Positions 1 to 8,039 of a stretch of DNA of 36,314 nucleotides are shown here, piece after piece. Source of the DNA: Myxococcales bacterium (GTDB taxonomy: Bacteria; Myxococcota_A; Polyangia; Polyangiales; Polyangiaceae); the NCBI GenBank assembly GCA_012514535.1, contig JAAZAA010000107.1:1-36314 (forward strand). Reading direction: 5' to 3'. The notes under the pieces are model-generated. The model searched no databases. It was not told the origin of the DNA and saw only the letters and a list, made by a program, of their open reading frames with translations. How positions within the stretch are numbered: the first letter of the stretch is position 1; each line of letters starts with the position of its first letter. The position numbers and the translations under genes were made by a program.

Positions 1-167
1 CAGAGCGCGGTGACAGAGCGCGGTGGCGCGCCGCGCGGAGCGCCTCGTCACGGAGAACGAACGATGCTGCGACGACGAGCCAGCGGCGCTCTCAGTCCCG
101 TCCCTCGAGGCGCCCCCACTCGCGCGTCTGACTCGCGCCCCACTCGCGCCCCTGACGCGAGACACGT
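1..167. other. Left-edge intergenic segment
   Basis: No convincing gene is seen. The stretch opens with two copies of a 12-13 base unit beginning CAGAGCGCGGTG and contains several ACTCGCGC-type repeats near 118-165. It lies downstream of the minus-strand peptidase gene that ends at 168. Confidence 0.4.
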
Positions 168-866
168 CTACTCGAGACCGAGCCGCACCATGTCGTCCTC
201 GTCGAGGCCGAAGTAGTGGCCCACCTCGTGGAGCACCGTGACGCGGACCTCCTCCATGAGGTCCTCAGGCTCCGGAAAATCCGCGCAGAGGTTCGTGGAG
301 AAGAGCACGATCCGAGTGATCTGGGTGCTCTGCGCGTGGTTCAGGTGGGCGACGTGGTCGAGCCCCTCGAACAAGCCGTAGGCGCGTGGGTCGAAGCCCT
401 CTTCCACCAGCGCGCGGGAGGGACGCGGTTCCAGCACGACCAGCACGTTGCCGAGCCGCTCCTGGTACTCCTGGGGGAGGGAGTCGAGGACGCGTCGCGC
501 CTCGTCGGCGATGCGATCCGCCAGGGGCCCATCGACGTCGGCCTCGTCGGCCGCGCCGTCCAGCTCCCAGGTGCGCAGGTAGTGCGCTCGTCCGCGGTCG
601 TGGTCGTCCAGCTCGAGGTAAGCGCTTCCCAGGAGGTGGTGCGCGTCCGCGTCTTCGTCGTCGACCTCCACGGCGCGACGAAGCGTCTCCACCACGTCCT
701 CCCACGCGCCGCACGCCGCGTGACCCTGCGCGCGGAGGTAGAGCACCGGAGGCGTCTCCCGGAGCGGCGGGGGCATCGCGGCGATCACGCGCAAGCCGAG
801 CTCGGGGTCCTCGTGCAGCAGCTCCTCGAGCTCCGCGAGGGAGTCGTCGTCGATGTCGGTGGCCAC
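168..866 (-). CDS. TPR-containing zincin-like metallopeptidase
   Basis: This 232-residue protein ends in an HEVGHYFGLDE motif (H213, E214 and H217 as zinc ligands and catalytic Glu), the signature of the short zincin-like (DUF1025/Zincin_1) metallopeptidase family. The C-terminal half (about 115-232) is the peptidase-like domain, including the stretch VVLEPRPS and the VTVLHEVGH helix. The first ~110 residues are acidic and carry one or two TPR-like helical pairs around residues 40-105 (VETLRRAVEV, HHLLGSAYLEL), an extension that the minimal family lacks. There is no signal peptide, so it is probably cytoplasmic. The start is GTG at 866; a GAGGAG purine run lies about 13 nt upstream. Substrate is unknown. 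It diverges from the AI-2E exporter gene, with 83 bp between them. Confidence 0.8.
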   Translation of the reverse strand: MATDIDDDSLAELEELLHEDPELGLRVIAAMPPPLRETPPVLYLRAQGHAACGAWEDVVETLRRAVEVDDEDADAHHLLGSAYLELDDHDRGRAHYLRTWELDGAADEADVDGPLADRIADEARRVLDSLPQEYQERLGNVLVVLEPRPSRALVEEGFDPRAYGLFEGLDHVAHLNHAQSTQITRIVLFSTNLCADFPEPEDLMEEVRVTVLHEVGHYFGLDEDDMVRLGLE

Positions 867-949
867 GGTTTTCGGTCGGCTCCTCTTCCAATGGGGTGGG
901 GTACGTAGCTACCTTAGCGGAAGGACCCGCCAGGGTCCCGAGCCGCCGC

Positions 950-2305
950 ATGTCTGGGCAATTCGACCATGGCCCCACCGAGGGGGGCCCTTACGGCGAT
1001 CTCGAGCCGTCCTGGACCCGTCGCAGGGTCGTCTTCTTGGCGATCTCCGGGGTCGCCTTGGTGGCGCTGCTGCTGGCGACGAGGACGGTGCTGCTGCCCT
1101 TCGTGTTGGCGCTCATCATCGCCTACGTGCTGACGCCCCTCGTAGGCTTTTGTGAGCAGCGTCTGCGGATGCCCCGGTCGCTCGCCATCCTCGTGGTCTA
1201 CGCGGTGACCTTCGGCGGCATCTACTCCGGCGTCGCGGCGATGGCGCCTCGACTCTACGAAGAGACGGTGCATCTGACCCGGGACGCGCCGGCGCTGTTG
1301 CGTCAGGCCGCGGCGCGCTGGGGCCCCCAGGTGGACGCGTGGGTCAACGCCTACCTGGAGCGGGGAGGACCGGAGCGTGGGGCGGCGCCGGAGGGCGCGG
1401 CGGAGCCCGAAGCGCCCGCCTCCGAGCCGGCCATCGCCGTGCTGCAACGCCCCGATGGCTCCCTGGCGATCGAGCTGCGCTCGGGCGTGGACGTCATCCA
1501 GGAGAACCCCCGGCGCTGGCGGATCTCTGCCCGGGAGGAGATCCCGCCCGAGGGCTTCAGCGTCTCGGCGCTGGTGGACGAGAGCCTCGAGCGCTTCATC
1601 AACTACGTGAAGCTCAACGCCATCGGGGTCTTGAAGCTGGGGCAGACGATCGTCGCCAACGTGGCGCGCGCCATCTTCTTGACCTTCATGACGCTCATGG
1701 TCGCGGGCTACGTGATGCACACGCGGGAGCGCATCCTGGGGTTCTTCCGATCCCTCGTGCCGCCCCTGTCGCGGCAGAGCTTCGACCGGCTGCTGTTTCG
1801 CATGGACCGCGGGTTGGCGGGCGTCGTGCGCGGGCAGCTGCTCATCTGCCTGGTGAACGGAGTCCTGTCGGCGGTGGGGTTCTGGATGTTCAACCTCAAC
1901 TACTGGCCGATCCTGGCCATCGTGGCGGGCGTGATGAGCATCGTGCCGATCTTCGGCTCGATCCTGAGCACCGTGCCCGCGGTGGCCATCGGGTTGACGC
2001 AGGATTTTTGGACCGCCTTCTGGGTGCTGGTGTGGATCGTGGGTATCCACCAGGTGGAGGCGAACCTCCTGAACCCGAAGATCATCGGCGTCTCCGCCAA
2101 GCTCCACCCCGTGCTCGTGGTGTTCTCCCTCCTCGTGGGCGAGCACTTCTTCGGCCTCTGGGGGGCGCTGCTGGCCGTCCCGGTGCTGTCGTTGACTCAG
2201 AGCCTGTTCAATCACTTCCGCTACGAGTGGCTGCCGTACGCGGGCCCCGACAGCCTCGGAGCCGAGGAGCTGGCTCGGCGGACGGCCCGCCGGGATCCCT
2301 CCTGA
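950..2305 (+). CDS. AI-2E family transporter
   Basis: A 451-residue polytopic inner-membrane protein of the AI-2E transporter (TqsA/PerM/YdiK) superfamily. Residues ~20-60 form the N-terminal hydrophobic pair (VVFLAISGVALVALLLATR, LLPFVLALIIAYVLTPLV). A long charged periplasmic-type loop follows, then the conserved C-terminal helical block with the features GQLLICLVNGVLSAVGFW, FGSILSTVP and QVEANLLNPKIIG that define the family. An insert rich in Glu/Ala/Pro at ~145-165 lengthens the loop. Members export signalling molecules or, in some species, act as Na+/H+ antiporters; the substrate cannot be read from sequence. The frame is open far upstream, but that part is antisense to the peptidase gene, so ATG 950 is chosen; GTG 896 is an alternative start. 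Confidence 0.88.
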   Translation: MSGQFDHGPTEGGPYGDLEPSWTRRRVVFLAISGVALVALLLATRTVLLPFVLALIIAYVLTPLVGFCEQRLRMPRSLAILVVYAVTFGGIYSGVAAMAPRLYEETVHLTRDAPALLRQAAARWGPQVDAWVNAYLERGGPERGAAPEGAAEPEAPASEPAIAVLQRPDGSLAIELRSGVDVIQENPRRWRISAREEIPPEGFSVSALVDESLERFINYVKLNAIGVLKLGQTIVANVARAIFLTFMTLMVAGYVMHTRERILGFFRSLVPPLSRQSFDRLLFRMDRGLAGVVRGQLLICLVNGVLSAVGFWMFNLNYWPILAIVAGVMSIVPIFGSILSTVPAVAIGLTQDFWTAFWVLVWIVGIHQVEANLLNPKIIGVSAKLHPVLVVFSLLVGEHFFGLWGALLAVPVLSLTQSLFNHFRYEWLPYAGPDSLGAEELARRTARRDPS

Positions 2306-2347
2306 ATCGAGGGCTCCCGAGCCGAGGAGGCGAGGGGGGCGCGCGAC

Positions 2348-2377
2348 TTGCACGGGCCGCGAGGGCGACGCTATAGG
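2348..2377 (+). promoter_or_regulatory. Candidate leaderless promoter for the 2384 gene
   Basis: TTGCAC (2348-2353), an 18-nt spacer and TATAGG (2372-2377) form a good sigma-70-type promoter; six bases later comes the GTG start at 2384. The predicted +1 falls on or next to the start codon, implying a leaderless mRNA. TATAGG is also the -10 of the tRNA-Glu promoter. Confidence 0.55.
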
Positions 2378-2383
2378 CCCGCC

Positions 2384-3346
2384 GTGGCGAACGAGACGCG
2401 GAAGATCCGCAGGGCTGGCGGTCGGGACCAGACGAGCGGCAAGAGCAAGAAGGCACAGCTGAAGAAGCCGCTCGCCTTGCAGCCGGGAGACGTGCCCGAT
2501 CCGCTGGGCCCCGCGCAGCTCCGGGCGACGTTCCTCCGGGTGGGGTTGATCGTCGGCGCGCTCTGGCTCGTCGGCGCCCTCGTCGCGGGGGTGAGCACGT
2601 CGTCCACCGTCATCACCGTGGCGTTGGCGGTCCCTGGGGTGCTGACGGTCGTGATCCTCGGAGTCCTGGTCTGGACGCTCCGGCAGGCGAAGAAGGCCCG
2701 GGGCGTGGCCAGCATCCTGCAAGGGGTGGAGTCCGCGGAAGATCGCAAGGCCGCCCTCGAGAAGCTCGAGGCCGGCTTCAAGAAGAACGATCCCGCGAAG
2801 GTGTTCGCCAAGGCGCAGCTGGAGATGCAGGAGGACCCGCGCAAGGCCCTCGCGACCCTCGAGCAGCTCGATCTGTCCAAGGTAATGGCGCCCGTGGCGG
2901 ACGAAGCGCGCACCCAGCGGGCCATGCTCCACCTGATGCTCGGTGAGGTGAGCCTGGCGCGGCAGCTCGCGGACAACGTCGATCTGAAGCGTCAGCAGGA
3001 TCCTCGGTCGCGGGCGATGATGGCCGCGATCGTGTCGGAGGCGTGGGCCCGCAGCGGACAGGCGAAGAAGGCCATCGAGACCCTCGACGTGTTCGACCTG
3101 ACGGACGCGCAGCTCGAGCCGCTGCGACCGCAGATCTACCGCTCGTACGCCTACGCGTACGCGCACACCAATCGGCTCAAGGATCTGCGGCGGGCGCTCC
3201 GGCGCATGCTCGACATCGACGTACGCTTGCTCGGCGGCTTCCTCATGAAGAAGACCCACCCGCTGCTGCAGAAGGAGGCGCGCCGTCTCGTCGAGCAGAG
3301 CGGCGCCGTGCCCCGGCAGATCCACGTGCAGCGCCCCCGGGGCTGA
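2384..3346 (+). CDS. Conserved membrane protein with TPR-like helical domain
   Basis: A 320-residue protein of unknown function. The first ~45 residues are basic and probably cytoplasmic. Two transmembrane helices follow (about 51-70 and 77-99), then a long soluble helical region (100-300) with TPR-like pairs such as RAMLHLMLGEVSLARQLAD and AWARSGQAKKAIETLDVF. Both membrane helices lie near the N-terminus, so the helical domain probably sits in the cytoplasm as a protein-binding scaffold. GTG 2384 is preferred because the only earlier start, TTG 2348, lies inside a good -35 element. The gene is downstream of the AI-2E gene with a 78-bp gap and its own promoter. No enzymatic motif is visible. 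Confidence 0.7.
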   Translation: MANETRKIRRAGGRDQTSGKSKKAQLKKPLALQPGDVPDPLGPAQLRATFLRVGLIVGALWLVGALVAGVSTSSTVITVALAVPGVLTVVILGVLVWTLRQAKKARGVASILQGVESAEDRKAALEKLEAGFKKNDPAKVFAKAQLEMQEDPRKALATLEQLDLSKVMAPVADEARTQRAMLHLMLGEVSLARQLADNVDLKRQQDPRSRAMMAAIVSEAWARSGQAKKAIETLDVFDLTDAQLEPLRPQIYRSYAYAYAHTNRLKDLRRALRRMLDIDVRLLGGFLMKKTHPLLQKEARRLVEQSGAVPRQIHVQRPRG

Positions 3347-3409
3347 GCTCACGGAGGCGCGACGGTCGCTGGAGGCCCGCTCGAAGGCGCCGCCGGCTCA
3401 CCCGTCGCC

Positions 3410-5464
3410 TCAAGCAGGGGTCGCGGACGGCTCGAGTGCGGTGGGAACGCCGCGGCTCTCGGGATCGAGTGATCCTCGCTGAGGTGCTGCGGGCGGGAGC
3501 AGGCGGATCGTGCCGACGAGCTCGAGCTCCAGCTGGGGCAGGAGTTCGGCTGCGCTCACGACCGGCAGCAGCGGGAACTCTTCGGCGATGAGTCCCCGGA
3601 CGTGGGGGCGGAGCTCGGCGGGCGCGAGGAGGACGACGGGCGGCGTCGTGGGGGATGTCGTCCCGTGCGGCGGCGTCGCCGGGGGACGCTGCCCGGCGCT
3701 GGCCGCGGTGTGCAGGGTGTGACGGAGGGCGCGGAGGATGTCCCGGGTGGCGGCGGGAGCGAGGGCCACCGTGTCGGACCGGGACGCGAAGCGCCTGGCC
3801 TCGCGGATCGTGTCTTCGATCAGGGCGTCGAAGCGGAGGCAGCGGAGGCGCGAGGTGGAGCCGGCGAGGGCGCGCGACAGCGCCGCCCGGCTGGCGTGGC
3901 GTGCGAGGGGCAGCAGCGCGCCGGGCGTCGTCTCCTCGGGGAGGGGCGTCGCCGGCCGGGCCAGGGCGGAGAGGATCGCTCGGATCCCGGTGAGGGGGAC
4001 CTGCTCCCGGAGCAGGAGGCGCAGCACCTCCGTGAACGTGGCGAGGGGGATACGTCCAGGCACGGCTTCGCGGACCGTCACGGGAGCCTGGACCGCGAGC
4101 TCGTCGAGCCACTGCTGGACCTCCTCGAGGCCCAGGAGCTCCGCGGCGTGCTGGATCAGGGGAGGAGAGAGCTCCGCGACGAGGCGCTCCACGCCGGGCT
4201 CGTTGGCGGGGGGGCCGTGCAGCGCGGCGCGGTGGACCGGGGTGCCCCGGAGGAGGAGCTCGACGGCGCCGTCCGGGAGCCGCTCGTCGACGCGGAAGGT
4301 CGGGCGCTGCTCGAGGACGGCGGGGGGCAGCCCCAGAGGGCGCAGCGTGGTCTCCACCAAGCCCCGCGCGACACGCTCCAGGGGCGCGGGCCCGAGGCGG
4401 AGCCGCGGCATGGGACCGCGGGCCAACCAGGTGGCGCGATCGGGGGCCACCGCAAAAGCGAGGGCCCCGTCCTCCTCCTGGGCCGAGGGGACTCCGGGGC
4501 GGAGCAGGGAGACCAGCGCGCAGGCCGCTCCCGCGGCGACGAAGGGCCAGGCGGGCATCCCCGGGGCGACCGCCACGAGAAGACACGCGACGCTCACCCA
4601 GCGCAGCACCTGGGGCTGGCGGAGGAGCTGGTGGACGAGCTCCGCCCCGATGCCCGCTCGGGTCTCCCCGGCGACGCGCGTCACGAGCACTCCGGCAGCG
4701 GTGGCCACCAGCAGGGAGGGGACCGCCGCGGCGAGCCCGTCGCCGATGGTGAGCAACCCGTACCGGTGCAAGGCCGTGAGAGCGTCGAGCCCGTGTTCGG
4801 CCATGCCGACGCCGAAGCCGCCGATGAAGTTCACGGCGATGACGAGCAGGGACGCGATGACGTCCCCCCGGACGAACTTCATCGCGCCGTCCATCGCCCC
4901 GAAGAACTGGCCCTCCTGGTCGAGGCGCGCGCGGCGCGCCTCTGCGCCGCGTGCGTCGAGGGTGCCGGCACGGAGCTCTGCGTCGATGGCCATTTGCTTG
5001 CCCGGCAAGCCGTCGAGCACGAAGCGCGCGCCCACCTCCGCGACTCGCTCGGCGCCTCGGGCGATGACCACGAACTGCACGATGGAGAGCAGGGCGAAGA
5101 GCACTCCGCCGATGATGGCGCTGGAGCCTGCGACGAGGTCACCGTAGGCGCGGATGACGCGGCCGGCGTCGGCCTGGGCGAGGATGAGGCGTGTCGACGA
5201 GACGTTGAGGGCCAGCCGCAGCAGGGTGTTGAGGACGACCCATGTGGGGAACGCGGCGACGCGGAGAGGGTTGTCGACGCGCAGGGCGACGAGGAGGAGG
5301 ACCAGCGACGCGGCCAGGTTCCCGGCGAGGAGGACGTCGAGGAGCGGCGTAGGGAGGGGCACCAGGAGCAGGGCCACCGCCCCGATGGTGAAGCCCGCCA
5401 AGGCCACGTCCGCCCAGGAGCCCGGCTGGCGCCGGGCTCGCGCCCCCATCCCCTCCTCGCCCAT
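3410..5464 (-). CDS. sctV: FlhA/SctV family type III export gate protein
   Basis: A 684-residue FHIPEP-family protein, the nonameric export-gate component of type III secretion and flagellar export. The N-terminal half has about eight membrane helices. It includes the family hallmark loop with LPGKQMAIDAELRAG, then AMDGAMKFVRGDVIASLL, NFIGGFGVGM and LLTIGDGLAAAVPSLLVATAAG. The C-terminal half is the cytoplasmic ring domain, ending with VVLLAPAELRPHVRGLIAEEFP, equivalent to the conserved subdomain that docks chaperones. Length matches the family (about 650-700). The gene lies 49 nt downstream of a FIST-domain gene on the same strand; no ruler, needle, ATPase or other export gene is adjacent. 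Whether it serves a flagellum or a non-flagellar injectisome cannot be decided here. The start could also be the in-frame ATG five codons later. Confidence 0.9.
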   Translation of the reverse strand: MGEEGMGARARRQPGSWADVALAGFTIGAVALLLVPLPTPLLDVLLAGNLAASLVLLLVALRVDNPLRVAAFPTWVVLNTLLRLALNVSSTRLILAQADAGRVIRAYGDLVAGSSAIIGGVLFALLSIVQFVVIARGAERVAEVGARFVLDGLPGKQMAIDAELRAGTLDARGAEARRARLDQEGQFFGAMDGAMKFVRGDVIASLLVIAVNFIGGFGVGMAEHGLDALTALHRYGLLTIGDGLAAAVPSLLVATAAGVLVTRVAGETRAGIGAELVHQLLRQPQVLRWVSVACLLVAVAPGMPAWPFVAAGAACALVSLLRPGVPSAQEEDGALAFAVAPDRATWLARGPMPRLRLGPAPLERVARGLVETTLRPLGLPPAVLEQRPTFRVDERLPDGAVELLLRGTPVHRAALHGPPANEPGVERLVAELSPPLIQHAAELLGLEEVQQWLDELAVQAPVTVREAVPGRIPLATFTEVLRLLLREQVPLTGIRAILSALARPATPLPEETTPGALLPLARHASRAALSRALAGSTSRLRCLRFDALIEDTIREARRFASRSDTVALAPAATRDILRALRHTLHTAASAGQRPPATPPHGTTSPTTPPVVLLAPAELRPHVRGLIAEEFPLLPVVSAAELLPQLELELVGTIRLLPPAAPQRGSLDPESRGVPTALEPSATPA

Positions 5465-5513
5465 GAGAGCGGACGGTAGAAAGGGGAAGGGGCCCTCACA
5501 AGGGGGCGCGAGC

Positions 5514-6800
5514 TCAGCTTGGGGCGCAGAAGAGCGCGAACACGCCCGTGTAGAGCTGGAGCGCCGTCACCTCGCCGAAGGGCGCGAGCTCGAAGGCCGT
5601 CTGCAAGCCGACGAGGGGGAGGTCACCGAAGCGCGAGCGGATGAGCTTCGTGTCGACGTCGGCGGCTCCGTAGAGGGCCGCGCCCCGACCAGCGCAGTTC
5701 ACGTAGATGCCGAAGCGCGGCGCGGAGCCCGCCACCGCGCGAGACAGCGCCCCGAGGCGATCGCCGAGGGCCTGGCGGCCCGTCGAACCGTCGCGCACCG
5801 CGAAGGCCACCCGTGCGTCCGGAGGGAGCTCTCCCACGAGCACCCCCCCGCGGCTCGGATCGACTCCCTGGATGGCCCGGAGCAGGATCGAGGAGGAGGT
5901 CGCGCGCGGGACCTCCAAGGAGGGGAGCCCGCTCCAGGGGCTCCGCTCCGGCTCCACGTCCTCGGGGGCGCCCTCGATCGCGAGCAGCAGCAGGGGCTGA
6001 TCGGGCAGGCCCTCGGCGGAGGCGCTCAGCACGTCGAGGGCGCGCTCCCCCTCGATCTCGAGGAGCATGGAGCCCCTCGTGCGGGTGGCGGCGCGCCAGG
6101 GCCCGAGGAGGCGGCACGCGGGCGCGGCGGCGATCCGCGCCGGGCCCATGCCGGACAACAGCAGGGCCGCCCCCGGTCCGGCGTGGAGCCGCCCGGAGTG
6201 GACCAGGAGGACGTCCCGTTCGGGCAGCGTCCCCCCTCCGAACACCCGCGCGCCGGCCGCCCGTCTCCCGGCCGCTTCTCCCTCCGCTTGCCCCATCCCA
6301 GAGCGCCTGGAGGTCGCACCGATCGAGCCGAAGAGGTCCTCCTCGAAGGCATCCGCCCGCACCAGGACGAAGGCCGAAGCGGACGGCTCCGCCCGGAGGG
6401 CGTCCCCGAGCGCCTGGGCGAAGGCCTCGACGCGCGCCTCCCCGCCCACGCCGGTGGCGCGCACGCCCTCGAGGATCAGACCCGCCGCGGCCGACTGGCG
6501 CTCCACCTCGCCGCGCTCCGTGAGCACCCCTGCGCCCGCGGCGACGAGCCACGCGCCGCTCGACGCCGCTGCGCTGGTTGACTCGCCGCCCGACCTGCCG
6601 CCCGACTCGCTGGCCAGCCCTCGGGTCAGCCCCGCTGCCAGCCCGGCGGCGATGTCGGAGAGGTGCTCGGCCAGGCGCCCGCTCACGAAGAGCAGGCCGA
6701 CGGAGGGCCTCCGGAGGCGACGCCACCGGTCGAGGGCGGCCTTCACGACCCGATCGGGCCGCTCCGTGCGCACCTCGAAGCTCGCCGCTCCGTTCCCCAT
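5514..6800 (-). CDS. FIST N/C domain signal-sensing protein
   Basis: A 428-residue protein with the FIST_N domain (about 20-230; RRPSVGLLFVSGRL, LVSGMGPARI-like core) and FIST_C domain (about 240-428). FIST_C ends with the typical block YVNCAGRGAALYG, GDLPLVGLQTAFELAP and TALQLYTGVFALF. FIST proteins are thought to bind small ligands, perhaps amino acids, and signal to histidine kinases or chemotaxis proteins; none is fused here. There is no signal peptide, so it is cytoplasmic. A GGAGG lies three bases before ATG 6800. It is followed by the sctV/flhA homologue after 49 nt, so the two may be co-transcribed, and it diverges from the PP2C gene. An Ala/Ser/Gly-rich stretch at ~65-85 is a probable linker. 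Confidence 0.85.
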   Translation of the reverse strand: MGNGAASFEVRTERPDRVVKAALDRWRRLRRPSVGLLFVSGRLAEHLSDIAAGLAAGLTRGLASESGGRSGGESTSAAASSGAWLVAAGAGVLTERGEVERQSAAAGLILEGVRATGVGGEARVEAFAQALGDALRAEPSASAFVLVRADAFEEDLFGSIGATSRRSGMGQAEGEAAGRRAAGARVFGGGTLPERDVLLVHSGRLHAGPGAALLLSGMGPARIAAAPACRLLGPWRAATRTRGSMLLEIEGERALDVLSASAEGLPDQPLLLLAIEGAPEDVEPERSPWSGLPSLEVPRATSSSILLRAIQGVDPSRGGVLVGELPPDARVAFAVRDGSTGRQALGDRLGALSRAVAGSAPRFGIYVNCAGRGAALYGAADVDTKLIRSRFGDLPLVGLQTAFELAPFGEVTALQLYTGVFALFCAPS

Positions 6801-6940
6801 GGTCCTCCGTTGCTGCCTCAGTGAATTTCCCGCCCGGTCCTCCTGTCTACCCCATCTCGGCTGGCTCCCGTAAGAGCCCCGCGAAAAGGCCGTCGGCGGT
6901 CTCTACCGTGGCCGGCTCGTTTGACCTAATGTGCGGGAGC

Positions 6941-7687
6941 ATGGCGGCCTTTCCCGTCACGTTGACCTCCTACGCCGCTACGGACGTCGGGCGTCGTCGT
7001 AAACACAACGAGGACGCTTTCCTCTGTGACGACGAGCTGGGCTTGTGGGTCGTCGCCGACGGCATGGGCGGCCAAGCCGCGGGCGAGGTCGCGAGCCAAC
7101 AGGCCGTGGAGACGGTGCTGGAGATGGTCCGGCGCGCCCTCCGGAGCCCCAAGGAGGGACACACCCTCAACCATCCGCGCATCCTCGAGTCCGCGGTGCA
7201 GGCGGCGACGTACATGGTCTTCGGGATGGCCGAGCTCGACCGGGCCAAGGCGGGGATGGGCACCACCTTGTCGGCGCTCCTGGTGTCCCCCCGGGGAGCG
7301 GTGCTCGCGCAGGTGGGGGACAGCCGCATCTATCGCATCCGGGACGCCCGGGCCGAGCAGCTGACGGAAGATCACACGCTGGTGAACTGGCAGCTGCGGC
7401 AAGGCCTGATCTCGGAGGAAGAAGCCCGCCGCAGCCGGCAGCGCAACGTCATCACTCGCGCCGTCGGCAACCGCGAGTACGTCCAGGTCGATCTGATCGA
7501 GACGGACATCGCCCTCGGCGATCAGTTCCTGCTCTGCAGCGACGGCCTCCACGGTTACCTGCACCCCGCCGAGATCCCCGAGTACGTGAAGCCCGGGGGG
7601 CAGGCCGCCGTCGACAACCTGGTGCGCCTGGCGAACGAACGAGGGGGCAAGGACAACATCACCGCCGTCCTCGTCGAAGTCGTCTGA
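6941..7687 (+). CDS. PP2C-family serine/threonine phosphatase
   Basis: A 248-residue stand-alone PP2C (Stp1/PstP type) catalytic domain that removes phosphate from Ser/Thr of proteins in a Mn/Mg-dependent way. Metal-binding and catalytic motifs are all present: RKHNEDAF (N23-E24-D25), VVADGMGG (D40), GMGTTLSALL, VGDSRIYR, LCSDGLHGYL and GKDNITAVLVEV. No regulatory or membrane domain is attached. ATG 6941 is preferred over ATG 6929, because a TAATGT hexamer at 6928-6933 sits seven bases upstream of it in the position of a -10 element (no good -35 is seen); starting at 6929 would add four residues. Partner kinases are not encoded here. Confidence 0.9.
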   Translation: MAAFPVTLTSYAATDVGRRRKHNEDAFLCDDELGLWVVADGMGGQAAGEVASQQAVETVLEMVRRALRSPKEGHTLNHPRILESAVQAATYMVFGMAELDRAKAGMGTTLSALLVSPRGAVLAQVGDSRIYRIRDARAEQLTEDHTLVNWQLRQGLISEEEARRSRQRNVITRAVGNREYVQVDLIETDIALGDQFLLCSDGLHGYLHPAEIPEYVKPGGQAAVDNLVRLANERGGKDNITAVLVEVV

Positions 7688-8039
7688 CGTACCGCGCGGC
7701 GAGTATCCCGTCGGACCGCGCCGTGTCCGGCTCTCGTCTCCCGGTCGGTGCCGGGGGAGGGGAGCGCTCGGTGGGCCGAGTCGGGGTCTCTGGGTCAGTT
7801 TGAAAAATGTGAGCGAATCTCGTGGCTTGTGAGTTCACAGGAGAGGTGATGCTCGAGCGTTTCGGGGCCGCCGAGTGAGCCACTTATTTGTGTCGAACGC
7901 GCAGACCCTGGTAGCGGTCGTGCAGACGGTTCGCCCCAGGGCGAGCCCCAGCGGCGGTCGTGGGTCTCCACGAGGAGCGCGTCCGGTCGGAGTGACCTCT
8001 CCTCAACAACAGCAGCCACGCCAGAAGGTCGGGGTACAG
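7688..8039. other. 352-bp intergenic region ahead of ddl
   Basis: No conserved gene is seen between the PP2C stop and the chosen ddl start. The part around 7795-7835 is less GC-rich than its surroundings. It contains one very short, well-initiated reading frame (7849-7878, separate entry) and is otherwise Arg/Pro/Gly-coding in all frames. It may hold the ddl promoter and leader. Confidence 0.4.
7849..7878 (+). CDS. Possible nine-residue leader ORF upstream of ddl
   Basis: A strong Shine-Dalgarno run (AGGAGAGG, 7839-7846) precedes ATG 7849, which opens a frame of only nine codons (MLERFGAAE) ending in TGA at 7876-7878. The stop overlaps a GTG at 7875 that opens the extended ddl frame. It could be a leader peptide coupling translation to ddl, or a chance ribosome-binding site. 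Low confidence. Confidence 0.25.
   Translation: MLERFGAAE

Noticed and set aside
386-949. Long N-terminal extension of the AI-2E exporter frame
   Set aside because: It is antisense to the zincin-like peptidase gene and encodes Arg/Pro-rich sequence; the recognisable protein begins at ATG 950.
2348-2383. TTG 2348 as the start of the TPR-like membrane protein
   Set aside because: It forms the -35 of a good promoter whose +1 falls at GTG 2384.
914-3352. 812-codon minus-strand frame opposite the AI-2E and TPR genes
   Set aside because: Open only because of high GC codon bias; Arg/His/Glu/Gln-rich with no motifs, while the plus strand holds clear proteins.
3602-5479. 625-codon plus-strand frame opposite sctV
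   Set aside because: Gly/Arg/Glu-rich shadow of the clearly recognisable FlhA/SctV gene.
7823-7838. Possible sigma-54 promoter (TGGC...TTCAC) upstream of ddl
   Set aside because: The -12 GC is absent and the spacing does not fit.
7875-8039. GTG 7875 as the ddl start
   Set aside because: The extra 55 residues are low-complexity and precede the conserved Ddl N-terminus; kept only as an alternative.
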